From an uncultured Caldilineaceae bacterium (lineage in GTDB: Bacteria > Chloroflexota > Anaerolineae > Caldilineales > Caldilineaceae), in NCBI GenBank assembly GCA_951812725.1, contig OX638330.1, positions 5,373,405-5,437,404 of the forward strand: DNA of 64,000 nt, given 5' to 3'. The translations under genes and the position numbers were made by a program. Of this stretch, positions 38,058-46,784 are shown in pieces; within the stretch, counting starts at the first letter, position 1; every line of letters begins with the position of its first letter. Below the pieces are notes generated by a model, which made no database searches, was not told where the DNA came from, and saw only the letters and a program-made list of their open reading frames with translations.

Positions 38058-38492
38058 ATGCAAACGGCCAAACGCATCTTTATAAATCTGCCGGTCAGCG
38101 ATCTCAACAATTCGGTAGATTTTTTCACCAAGCTTGGATTCGCCTTCGATGACCAATTCACCGGCGACCATGCCTCCTGTATGATCATCGGCGACAACAT
38201 GTTCGCGATGCTGCTGAAAGAAGAATACTTCCAAAAATTCATCCCCGGCAAAGAAATCGCCGACAGCACCCAATGCGCAGAAGTCGTCGTCGCCCTCTCC
38301 GTAGACTGCCGCAAAGACGTCGACAGAACTATCGCCAAAGCCCTCGCCGCCGGCGGCCGCGAATGCCGAGACGCCACCGACGCCGGCTGGATGTATGGCC
38401 GCGCCTTCCAGGACCTGGACGGCCACGTCTGGGAAATCTTCTCCGTCGATGCCAAACGGATGGAGAAAACAATGAACGGCCACAAAGCATAA
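38058..38492 (+). CDS. VOC-family (glyoxalase-like) protein 1
   Basis: The 144-residue protein starts at ATG 38058 (an in-frame ATG at 38010 is less likely). VOC pattern: FINLPVSDLNNSVDFFTKLG at the start and AFQDLDGHVWEIF near the end, with the His and Glu that bind metal in many family members. It is probably a small-molecule lyase, dioxygenase or resistance-type protein. It heads a tandem set of three related genes in one direction. Confidence 0.88.
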   Translation: MQTAKRIFINLPVSDLNNSVDFFTKLGFAFDDQFTGDHASCMIIGDNMFAMLLKEEYFQKFIPGKEIADSTQCAEVVVALSVDCRKDVDRTIAKALAAGGRECRDATDAGWMYGRAFQDLDGHVWEIFSVDAKRMEKTMNGHKA

Positions 38493-38584
38493 ACCGCGTG
38501 CCGTGCATTCTGCGCCCAAGGCCGGGCGTGTAACTCCACACAACTGACGTGTATCTACATACAAAAGAAAACAAGGAAAGAGCG

Positions 38585-39007
38585 ATGGTTACCGCCCAAC
38601 AGGCCTTCTTCAATCTGCCCGTTCACGACCTCAACCGCTCCAAAAAATTCTTCGCCGCGATCGGGTTCGCTTTCCATCCCCAGTACACCAGCGAACTTGC
38701 CGCCTGTCTGATCATCCGCGAAAATACCTTCGTCATGCTCGTCACAGAAGACTTCTTCAAAAGCGGACTCCCCGGCAAGCAGATCGTTGACAGCGCCGAA
38801 AACGTCGAATCAATCGTCGCCCTTTCCCTCGACAGCCGCGCCGAAGTCGACCGCAGAACCGACCTCGCCCTCGCCGCCGGAGCCAGCGCCGTCAGCGAAC
38901 CGAACGATAGCGGCTTCATCTACAGCCGCAACTTCCAGGATCTCGACGGCCACGTCTGGGTCTTCAACTTCCTGGACTTCGAAAGCGCCGCCGCCGCGCA
39001 GGGATGA
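38585..39007 (+). CDS. VOC-family protein 2
   Basis: The 140-residue paralogue of the previous gene (FFNLPVHDLNRSKKFFAAIG ... NFQDLDGHVWVFNF). AAGGAAAG precedes ATG 38585. The C-terminal metal position reads HVWVF instead of HVWEI, so one ligand may be missing and the function may differ. Confidence 0.88.
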   Translation: MVTAQQAFFNLPVHDLNRSKKFFAAIGFAFHPQYTSELAACLIIRENTFVMLVTEDFFKSGLPGKQIVDSAENVESIVALSLDSRAEVDRRTDLALAAGASAVSEPNDSGFIYSRNFQDLDGHVWVFNFLDFESAAAAQG

Positions 39008-39059
39008 ACCGGCCCACGCGCTCCATTGAAATACAGCACAAACCAGCAAGGAGAAAAGA

Positions 39060-39482
39060 ATGACACTCAGCATCTATCTCAACTTCAACGGCAACTGCCG
39101 CCAAGCCTTCGAATTCTACCGCTCCGCCTTCGGCGGCGACTATATCACCATCTCCACCTTCGGCGAAGGCCCGGACGACATGGGCATGCCCGAGGATGAG
39201 CTCGATCGCATCATGCACGTCAGCCTGCCCATCGGCGACAGCGTCCTCATGGGCAGCGACACCTCCGCCGCCTTCGGCCCGCCCCACCAGGCCGGCAACA
39301 ACTTCTCCGTCTCCTGCCACCCCAAATCCCGTGAAGAGACCGAACGCCTTTTTGCCGCCATCTCCGCAGGCGGCACCGTCACCATGCCCCTCGACGACAT
39401 GTTCTGGGGCTCCTACTTCGGCGCCTGCGTCGACAAATTCGGCATTCCCTGGCAGTTCAACCACGACATCCAGCACGAATAA
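39060..39482 (+). CDS. PhnB-like VOC protein
   Basis: The 140-residue protein (MTLSIYLNFNGNCRQAFEFY, then DDMFWGSYFGACVDKFGIPW) belongs to the PhnB/YjdN-type VOC branch often misnamed as demethylubiquinone methyltransferase. AAGGAGAAAAGA precedes the ATG. It ends the three-gene set, and a bidirectional terminator follows 70 bases later. Confidence 0.9.
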   Translation: MTLSIYLNFNGNCRQAFEFYRSAFGGDYITISTFGEGPDDMGMPEDELDRIMHVSLPIGDSVLMGSDTSAAFGPPHQAGNNFSVSCHPKSREETERLFAAISAGGTVTMPLDDMFWGSYFGACVDKFGIPWQFNHDIQHE

Positions 39483-39543
39483 CCCCCGCGCCCGTCGCCG
39501 GCCCAATCCCCCACCCACCCGCCAACGGGCAACAATAGCGCCA

Positions 39544-39590
39544 ATAAAAAAAGAGCCCTGCACGCCAGCGTGCAGGGCTCTCTGTTGGCA
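39544..39590. terminator. Bidirectional terminator
   Basis: GAGCCCTGCACGC (39553-39565), loop CA, GCGTGCAGGGCTC (39568-39580). Upstream A-tract (39546-39552) and downstream T-containing flank let it serve both the plus-strand VOC genes and the minus-strand gene at 39607. Confidence 0.88.
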
Positions 39591-39606
39591 ACACCAACCC
39601 CGGTCC

Positions 39607-40167
39607 TCACCCAAAGGCAATCCGCAGAAAAGTCCTCTTCGTCCGCTCCGCGAATACCATACTCTCATGCACACAGTCAGGCGATAACAGGAACCCCCGA
39701 TTCGCCGCCAACAAGTGCGACTCTCCGAACTGGTCCCTGATATGCTCCAGGTCCCCATCGCTCTTCGGCTCGCCCTCAAACTCGCCCGGATAAACGATAC
39801 AACCGGGTATGCTCGCAGTAACGATCACCGCCATCCTGTCAACCGGCCTTCTCTTAGCGGAGGGTCCCCGCGCCGGCTCCTGATGCCACCACCACGTATC
39901 CTTGGGCGAAAGTCGACCCTCGACGTGCGCCCCCGGCCGCCGTTGCGACATCCGCGGCTCGACAATCTTCTCATCAACCGTCAAGTATGCCTCAGACGTC
40001 TGCACATCCGCCGCATCGACAAGCGTGGCAACAACATCCACATAGTCCTCGAATCCCGCCTCCATCACCGGCGCACTCGGGTCAAACACATGCATACGGC
40101 ACTGCCGTCCCTTCCACGCCGGCATCACCACTTCGCCAAGATCCTGAAAACTGCTCCGTAGAATCAT
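39607..40167 (-). CDS. Hypothetical cupin/oxygenase-like protein
   Basis: I chose ATG 40167 for its AAAGGAG ribosome site (186 residues; a longer frame reaches 40218). Its pattern TWWWHQEPARG, AVIVTASIPGCIVYPGEFEG and FLLSPDCVHESMVF ending TKRTFLRIAFG has spaced His residues and a terminal Arg. It recalls 2-oxoglutarate/Fe(II) oxygenases or cupins. The match is weak and the family is not certain. Confidence 0.6.
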   Translation of the reverse strand: MILRSSFQDLGEVVMPAWKGRQCRMHVFDPSAPVMEAGFEDYVDVVATLVDAADVQTSEAYLTVDEKIVEPRMSQRRPGAHVEGRLSPKDTWWWHQEPARGPSAKRRPVDRMAVIVTASIPGCIVYPGEFEGEPKSDGDLEHIRDQFGESHLLAANRGFLLSPDCVHESMVFAERTKRTFLRIAFG

Positions 40168-40621
40168 CTCTGAAAGCTCCTTTGGTCCCAAGAATGATCC
40201 CCCACATAAGACGCACAAGGAAGAGATCGATCAACAAGCCGCACCGTCGTTCCTCATGTTGCCGTCGTTTCTCATATTATTGTGCGCCAGCTTCTGCCGC
40301 TGCAAAAGCTCCTGACTCCTACAATACCCCCTCGAAACAATATCCGATGTAATCCATCCCCCGATCCCCTCTGAAATCTGCCATCATCAGCAACGAAACA
40401 CTGCATATGGGCGGTCGGCCGCAAGCGGCCTCCCTTGTGCAGGGGCTGCGCCCCCGCAACGCCCCCCTACAAAAACATGCCTCACCACCGCCGCACCACT
40501 CTCCCGCCCCTATACCCCCGCAGTCCCCCAGCAGTGCCCCTCGAAGTTCCCCCCGCAGCAAATCCTGTTATAAAATTGAATTCACAAAGAAAACAAACGC
40601 CCGCCATCGAGCTTTGCCGAA
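40168..40621. other. Divergent intergenic region
   Basis: It separates the minus-strand oxygenase-like gene from the plus-strand glycosyltransferase. It holds hairpin repeat R2 (40408-40478) and no gene. Promoters for both genes should lie here but were not assigned. Confidence 0.4.
40408..40478 (+). repeat. Intergenic hairpin repeat, copy R2
   Basis: GGTC-GGCCGC-AA-GCGGCC-TCCC, then TTGTGCAGGGGCTGCGCCCC and GCAACGCCCCCC. It is the same element as R1, but the first stem has different bases while still pairing perfectly. Confidence 0.8.
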
Positions 40622-42514
40622 TTGACAGTCCCTTCAGCTAAACACCATCAGGAAAGCCCCACAACAGAGCCATGGCTCTGCACAGCGTGTGAATTCGTTA
40701 ATCGCGCCAACGCCCAATTCTGCGGGCGCTGCGGCCGCCCCGTAGACATCGTCTGTCCGCAATGCAACACAGACAACCCCGGCGGTCATCAGTACTGTGA
40801 CACCTGCGGCGCGCCGCTTTACAGCAAGCCCTCCCCACATCCACGCGCCCCGAACCTCACCGGCCGCCTCCGAAAGCGCCCGTCCAAACCGCGCAGAACA
40901 GCACCGCGCCAGGGCCTGGTGTGGCTCACACCGCCCCCAAACTGGCAGTGGTCGCGGCAGTTCCTCATAAAGTGGACCGCTCGCAACCGCTGGGAGCTGA
41001 TAGCAGTCCTCCTCCTGACAGCCGTCGCCGCCTTCCTGCGAATATACCGCCTCGAACAGATCCCAGCCGGCTTCCACGGCGATGAAGCCTGGACAGGAAT
41101 CGAAGGCCTGCGCATCCTCAAAGAAGGTTGGATCGGCCCCTACACCACCTCTGCCATGGGCCAGGCCACCGGACCGTTCTACCTCACAGCACTACTGATC
41201 TGGCTCCTCGACGCTTCCAGATTCTCTGTCCGACTCTCCATGGGCCTCTTTGGCATCGCCACAATTCCCGCCGCGCATCTGCTCCTGCGGTTGGGGTTCG
41301 GCCGCTGGGTCGCCCTCTTCGGCGCCACCGCCCTCACCTTCAGCTACTGGCACCTGCACTTCAGCCGCCTGGGATTCGGGCTCATCTCGCTCGCCTTCGT
41401 CGGCACAGTCGCCGCTACTGCCCTGCTGTGGGCCATGAGATCCAAATCGCGGTGGACCTGGCTGCTGGCCGGCGCCTGCCTCGGATTGGCGCCCTACACC
41501 TATTTCGCCTACCCATTCTTCATCGCCGCCGAAGCGGCCATGCTCGCAGCCTATCTACTGCTGCACAAAGAAGCGCTTCGTGGAAAACTGACCTCCCTGG
41601 CCCTCTTTGCCGCCGGTTCCCTAATCGTCGCCTGGCCGGTGGTCGACCTGATACTTCAATCGCCCGCAAATTACTTTGTCCGCATGTTGGGCGGGTCAAT
41701 TGGAAATCACCAGGAATTCTCCGAGGCAGACGGCATCTTGGGAAGTGCCGAATTCCTGGCGCAGCGTGCATGGTACGCCCTAAAGTTTCTCTTCTCAAAC
41801 ACAAGACTTGACGGGGTCGACGGTTCCGGAGGTAAGGGCGCGCTCGATCTTGGAACCGCCGCGCTGGCATACCTGGGGCTGTTTGTAGCTATAAAAAAGT
41901 GGCGCAGCCCTCCTCACCTGTTTGCCGTGCTGGCCCTGTTCTTCGCACTCCTGACCCTCATAGTGACCGAACCGGCCAGCGGCGCCATGCGACGTACCAT
42001 CGTCGCCATTCCTTGGGTGTTCGGTCTGGCCGGGATCGGCGCCCTGTTCATCGCCGGCACACTGCGTCGACACGCCGCCAAATGGGGCCCCGCCGTCGCT
42101 GCCGCCGCTGCCGCCGTCGTCCTCCTTGTCGGCGGCATCTGGAATCTGAACTACTACTTTGTCGAACTACCCCAAAGCTCGACCTTCCAGCGCACATTTC
42201 CCCAATACTACTTGGAAGCTCTGGACGCAGCCAACGCCTTCGACGATCCGGGCACCATCTACTACTACTCCGGCCAGCGCACCTTCAAATACGAGACCAT
42301 ACGGTTCCTCTACGCCCAAAACCGCGGCATCGATCGGTCCCACGAATTCGGCGCCTTCGAACTCGAAAAACTCGACCCCGGCCCAGTCACATACCTGCTC
42401 GAAGGCCAGTACATGCAGGAAATCGACACAATCATGGACATGTATCCCGGCGGCCAACTCATCGTCCACGACAGCACCCAGCCCCTCTACATCCTATATC
42501 ACCTAACCGGCTAA
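40622..42514 (+). CDS. Zinc-ribbon GT-C (PMT/ArnT-like) glycosyltransferase
   Basis: The 630-residue protein probably starts at TTG 40622. The N-terminus has two Cys4 zinc ribbons (CTACEF...CGRCG and CPQC...CDTCG) in the cytoplasm. A GT-C integral membrane domain follows from about residue 125 with roughly ten hydrophobic helices. FLRIYRLEQIPAGFHGDEAW contains the conserved acidic loop residues after the first helix. Such enzymes transfer sugars from lipid-linked donors to surface targets. Zinc-ribbon heads on GT-C enzymes are common in Chloroflexi (general impression, not checked). Confidence 0.85.
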   Translation: MTVPSAKHHQESPTTEPWLCTACEFVNRANAQFCGRCGRPVDIVCPQCNTDNPGGHQYCDTCGAPLYSKPSPHPRAPNLTGRLRKRPSKPRRTAPRQGLVWLTPPPNWQWSRQFLIKWTARNRWELIAVLLLTAVAAFLRIYRLEQIPAGFHGDEAWTGIEGLRILKEGWIGPYTTSAMGQATGPFYLTALLIWLLDASRFSVRLSMGLFGIATIPAAHLLLRLGFGRWVALFGATALTFSYWHLHFSRLGFGLISLAFVGTVAATALLWAMRSKSRWTWLLAGACLGLAPYTYFAYPFFIAAEAAMLAAYLLLHKEALRGKLTSLALFAAGSLIVAWPVVDLILQSPANYFVRMLGGSIGNHQEFSEADGILGSAEFLAQRAWYALKFLFSNTRLDGVDGSGGKGALDLGTAALAYLGLFVAIKKWRSPPHLFAVLALFFALLTLIVTEPASGAMRRTIVAIPWVFGLAGIGALFIAGTLRRHAAKWGPAVAAAAAAVVLLVGGIWNLNYYFVELPQSSTFQRTFPQYYLEALDAANAFDDPGTIYYYSGQRTFKYETIRFLYAQNRGIDRSHEFGAFELEKLDPGPVTYLLEGQYMQEIDTIMDMYPGGQLIVHDSTQPLYILYHLTG

Positions 42515-42592
42515 ACCACCGCCCCCTTCCCTCTCAACCCACCGACCACCATCTACTGACTGCCGGTGTTCGCCTGACGACAGATGTTCCAC

Positions 42593-42700
42593 TGACCACT
42601 AACCACTGATCACTGACCACTGCAGTTCTGGGCGGTCGGCCGCAAGCGGCCTCCCTTGTGCAGGGGCTGCGCCCCCGCAACGCCCCCCTCCAAAACCAGG
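42593..42700 (+). repeat. Intergenic hairpin repeat, copy R3
   Basis: ACCACTGATCACTGACCACT and the GGCCGC-AA-GCGGCC stem, then the TTGTGCAGGGGCTGCGCCCC block. It shares the 5' part with R1 and the stem form with R2. Confidence 0.8.
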
Positions 42701-42774
42701 CCTCACCGCTCCCGCACCAGTCTCCTCCCCCGTCCCCCCGCCGCCCGCAGTGCCCCGCCGCCGCCCTCCGTGCA

Positions 42775-43030
42775 CCAAGGGTGTTGCAGTTACAGTTCTC
42801 CGCGCCCCTCCGCGTCCTCCGCGGACAAAAGGAGTTGCCGTTGCCGTTCTCCGTGCTCCTCCGTGTCCTCCGTGGATAAAAGATGTAGCCGTTGCCGTTG
42901 CCGTTCTCCGCGCCCCTTCGCGTCCTCCGCGGACAAAAAGGTGTTGCCGTTGCCGTTCTCCGTGGCCCTCCGCGTCCTCCGCGGACAAAAGGAGTTGCAG
43001 TTGCCGTTCTCCGTGCTCCTCCGTCGAAAA
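42775..43030 (-). repeat. CCGCGGAGG / CCACGGAGG intergenic repeat array
   Basis: Five or so units of TTCTCCG(T/C)G...CCTCCG(T/C)GGA, separated by AAAGGAGTTGCAGTTGCC-like spacers. The region 42701-43410 contains no gene otherwise. Confidence 0.85.
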
Positions 43031-43410
43031 ACTGTCCTCCCCCGCCCCGCCTGCACGCAAGACCAGCAACCGCAGAAACGGAACCCAAGAAATCTCGTCA
43101 TCCTGTGATGCCTGCATCCCGGCCTCTCCCGAAGGCCCTTCTCCCCAGCGCCGGCTCCCGTCCGGCCCTGAAATCGACCCCACCCGCCGGACAAAACCAA
43201 GAGATCGGCCCCTACCTTCTCTCTGCACTGAGCAAGATCAACCCATTTCGATAACTGGCACAATGCTGACATGAACAAGAGGGAAGTTGCCATAAAAAAG
43301 ACATGCACAACCGTGTATACTGAGAGATTGACGGTTTGGGATACATCTTCCGCTCCCACTCACCGGCATCATCGGCTTTCCTATACCACAACACTTGCCC
43401 GTATAACCCA

Positions 43411-46400
43411 ATGCCCCGCATCTTCGACAACATCGACAGCGACCTCCGCGACGCTCTCACCGAGACCCTCCAACACGCCCACCGCGCCGACTTCTGTGTC
43501 GGCTACTTCAATCTGCGCGGCTGGAGCGCCATCGACAAGCACATCGAATCCTGGCCCGGCGGTGAAGGCAACTGCTGCCGCCTCCTCGTCGGTATGCAGA
43601 ACCTGCCCCACGAAGAACTGCGTCGCGCCCGCAGCCTCGCCCCGGCCGAAGACCAGCTCGACAACCAGGCCGCCCTGCGCCTAAAGAACAGATTGGCCGA
43701 AGAGTTCCGCGAGCAGCTCACCTTTGGCGCGCCCTCCAATAGGGACGAGGCCGGCCTGCGCCGGCTCTCAAAGCAGCTCAAGGCCGGCAAGGTCGTCGTA
43801 AGACTCTTCCTCGCCCACCCGCTCCATGCCAAGCTATACCTGCTGCACCGCGCAGATCCCATCAATCCCATCGTCGGCTACCTCGGCAGCAGCAACCTCA
43901 CCCAGGCCGGACTCTCCCGCCAGGGCGAACTGAACGTAGACGTCCTCGACCATGACGCCTGCAGCAAACTCGCCGGCTGGTTCGAAAAGCGCTGGAACGA
44001 CCGCTGGTGCATCGATATCTCCGCAGAGCTGGCCGCCATCATCGACGAAAGCTGGGCGCGCGAAAAACTGATCGACCCGTACCACATCTACGTCAAGATC
44101 GCCTACCATCTCTCCCAGGAGGCGCGCGCTGGCCTCACCGAATTCCGCATCCCCTCCGACTTCGGCAATACCCTGCTCGACTTCCAGACCGCCGCCGTCA
44201 AGATCGCCGCCCATCACCTCAACAAGCGCGGCGGCGTCCTCATCGGCGATGTCGTCGGACTCGGCAAAACACTCATGGCAACCGCCCTCGCCCGCATTTT
44301 CGAGGACGACCTCGGCCTGCAGACACTGATCATCTGCCCCAAAAACCTGGTTCCAATGTGGGAGGACTACCGCGTGCAGTACGGGCTGCGGGGAATGGTG
44401 CTCTCGATCTCCCGCGCAATCAAAGAACTGCCTGAAATGCGCCGCTTTCACCTCGTAATCATCGACGAGAGCCACAATCTCCGCAACCGCGAGGGCCATA
44501 CCTACCGCGCCATCCACGAATACATCCGCGAGAATGACTGCAAGTGCATTCTCCTCTCCGCCACGCCCTACAACAAGACCTATCAGGACCTCTCCAGCCA
44601 GCTCCGCCTCTTCGTTCCCGAACACGATGACCTCGGCATCCGCCCTGAACGCCTGCTGACCGAGATCGGTGAGATTGGGTTTATCCAAAAGCACCAGGCC
44701 CCGCTCCGCTCGCTCGCCGCCTTCGAACAGTCCGAGCACGCCGACGACTGGCGCGAGCTCATGCGCCTCTACCTCGTCCGCCGCACCCGCAGTTTTATCC
44801 AGCGGAACTACGCCCGCACCGACCCCAAAGACGGGCGCAAATACCTCACCTTCGAAGACGGCCGCCGCTCCTATTTTCCGGTACGCGTGCCCCGCACAGC
44901 GCCCTTCGAAATCGATCACCAGTACGCGCGCCTCTTTGCCGACGATGTGGTCGCCGACATTAACGCCCTCGAGCTGCCCCGCTACGGCCTCGGTAACTAC
45001 GTCTCCCCTTTCCCGTTGACACCGCCTACGAAAGCCGAAGACGATATTCTGGAAGACCTCTCGCGCGCCGGCAAGCGTCTCATGGGCTTCTGCCGCACCA
45101 ACCTGCTCAAACGCTTGGAGAGCAGCGGCCATGCCTTTCTGCTCTCGCTCGAGCGCCATATCCTGCGTAACTTCGTCTTCCTCCATGCCATCGAGACCGG
45201 CCAGCCCCTTCCCATCGGCGCCACCGACGCCGGCATGTTGGATACCCAGTCCAACGACGAGGACGCCGACGTCACAGTTAGCAGCATCTTCGAGCAGGAA
45301 GAAGCAGAAGACACCCCGGCCGAGTCGGCCCCGCCTGCCCTCCTGCGCACCGAAGCCGATTTCCGCCAGCGCGCCGCCCAGGTCTACGATAATTTCGCAT
45401 CACGTTACCGCCGCCGTTTCCGCTGGCTCAGCCCCCACCTCTTCGTCGAAGACCTGTATCAACATCTGCTCTCCGACGCCAGTTCACTGCGCGCCGTCCT
45501 CGTAAGGTTCGGCCAGTGGGACCCGGCCCAGGACGCAAAACTCACTGCGCTGCGGCAGGTCCTCGTCGACGCCCACCCCGGCGAAAAGGTCCTCGTCTTC
45601 ACCCAGTTCGCCGACACCGTCCAATATCTCGAAGAGCAACTCCAGGCCGCCGGCGTCGAGAGCCTGACAGCCGTTACCGGGGCCAGTGCCGACCCCACCC
45701 AACTCGCCTGGCGCTTCAGCCCCGTTGCCAACGGCAAGCGTGCCCAGGTTTCGCCCGATGACGAGCTGCGCGTGCTCATCTCCACCGACGTGCTCAGCGA
45801 AGGCCAGAACCTCCAGGACTGCGCCGTCGTCGTCAACTACGACCTGCCTTGGGCCATCATCCGACTTATCCAGCGCGCCGGCCGCGTCGACCGCATTGGC
45901 CAGCAGGCGCGCGACATCCTCTGCTACTCCTTCCTCCCCGCCGAGGGCATCGAACGCCTCATCCGCCTCCGCGCCCGCGTGCGCACGCGGCTTAACGAAA
46001 ACGCCGAAGTCGTCGGCACCGACGAAGCCTTCTTCGAGGATGAAGACGCCCGCGCCGTCCACGACCTCTACAACGAACAGGCCGGCATCCTCGACGGCGA
46101 CGACGACGCCGAGGTCGATCTCGCCTCCTACGCCTACCAGATCTGGAACAACGCCGTCGACGGCAAGCCCGCCCTCAAGAAAGCGATCGAGGAGATGCCC
46201 GCCGTCGTTCACTCTTCAAAAGCCAACCGGACCGCGCCCCCACGGCCCGACGGCGCGCTCGTCTACCTGCGTACCGCTCACGACAACGATGCCCTCGTCT
46301 GGCTCGATCGTGCAGGCTGCAGCGTCACCGAAAGCCAGTTCGACATCCTGCGCGCCGCCCAGTGCAGGCCCGACACGCCCTCCCTGCCCCGCCATGAAAC

Positions 46401-46782
46401 GCACCACGCGCTCGTCCGCCAGGCCGCGCAAAGCGTCGCCGACCACGACAAACAGGTCGGCGGCCAGCTGGGCCGCCCCTCCGGCGCCCGCTTCCGCACC
46501 TATGAACGGTTGAAGAACTACGCTGAGAAGGTCAGGGGTACAATCTTCAACTCCGACCCCCTCCGCCGCGCCGTCGACGACATCTACCGCCATCCCCTGC
46601 GCCGGACCGCCACGGATACCCTCAACCGCCAGTTGAAAAGTGGTATCTCCGACGAGGACCTCGCCGGCCTCGTCATCGAAATGCGCGAAGACGACCGCCT
46701 CTGCATCGTTCACGGCGAACAGGAGCGCCGCGAACCCCGTATCATCTGTTCACTCGGCCTCATCAGGCCGGAGGAAGACTGA
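43411..46782 (+). CDS. PLD nuclease-SNF2 helicase fusion (defence)
   Basis: The 1123-residue protein starts at ATG 43411. Residues 1-190 are a phospholipase D-like nuclease domain (HAKLYLLHR near 140, GYLGSSNLTQAGL near 155). A superfamily 2 SNF2-type helicase follows: DVVGLGKT near 280, DESHNL near 352, LLSATPYNKT, and the C-terminal QRAGRVDRIGQ near 825. The next gene, a methyltransferase, starts 2 bases after the stop, so the two form an operon. This pair resembles restriction-like systems in which a helicase/nuclease acts on DNA lacking the methyl mark (as in DISARM or Hma-type sets). The PLD fusion sets it apart from the usual DISARM layout. Confidence 0.88.
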   Translation: MPRIFDNIDSDLRDALTETLQHAHRADFCVGYFNLRGWSAIDKHIESWPGGEGNCCRLLVGMQNLPHEELRRARSLAPAEDQLDNQAALRLKNRLAEEFREQLTFGAPSNRDEAGLRRLSKQLKAGKVVVRLFLAHPLHAKLYLLHRADPINPIVGYLGSSNLTQAGLSRQGELNVDVLDHDACSKLAGWFEKRWNDRWCIDISAELAAIIDESWAREKLIDPYHIYVKIAYHLSQEARAGLTEFRIPSDFGNTLLDFQTAAVKIAAHHLNKRGGVLIGDVVGLGKTLMATALARIFEDDLGLQTLIICPKNLVPMWEDYRVQYGLRGMVLSISRAIKELPEMRRFHLVIIDESHNLRNREGHTYRAIHEYIRENDCKCILLSATPYNKTYQDLSSQLRLFVPEHDDLGIRPERLLTEIGEIGFIQKHQAPLRSLAAFEQSEHADDWRELMRLYLVRRTRSFIQRNYARTDPKDGRKYLTFEDGRRSYFPVRVPRTAPFEIDHQYARLFADDVVADINALELPRYGLGNYVSPFPLTPPTKAEDDILEDLSRAGKRLMGFCRTNLLKRLESSGHAFLLSLERHILRNFVFLHAIETGQPLPIGATDAGMLDTQSNDEDADVTVSSIFEQEEAEDTPAESAPPALLRTEADFRQRAAQVYDNFASRYRRRFRWLSPHLFVEDLYQHLLSDASSLRAVLVRFGQWDPAQDAKLTALRQVLVDAHPGEKVLVFTQFADTVQYLEEQLQAAGVESLTAVTGASADPTQLAWRFSPVANGKRAQVSPDDELRVLISTDVLSEGQNLQDCAVVVNYDLPWAIIRLIQRAGRVDRIGQQARDILCYSFLPAEGIERLIRLRARVRTRLNENAEVVGTDEAFFEDEDARAVHDLYNEQAGILDGDDDAEVDLASYAYQIWNNAVDGKPALKKAIEEMPAVVHSSKANRTAPPRPDGALVYLRTAHDNDALVWLDRAGCSVTESQFDILRAAQCRPDTPSLPRHETHHALVRQAAQSVADHDKQVGGQLGRPSGARFRTYERLKNYAEKVRGTIFNSDPLRRAVDDIYRHPLRRTATDTLNRQLKSGISDEDLAGLVIEMREDDRLCIVHGEQERREPRIICSLGLIRPEED

Positions 46783-46784
46783 CC

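Noticed and set aside
43834..45186. Long minus-strand frame opposite the helicase gene
   Set aside because: Shadow of a GC-rich gene. The plus strand has all helicase motifs.
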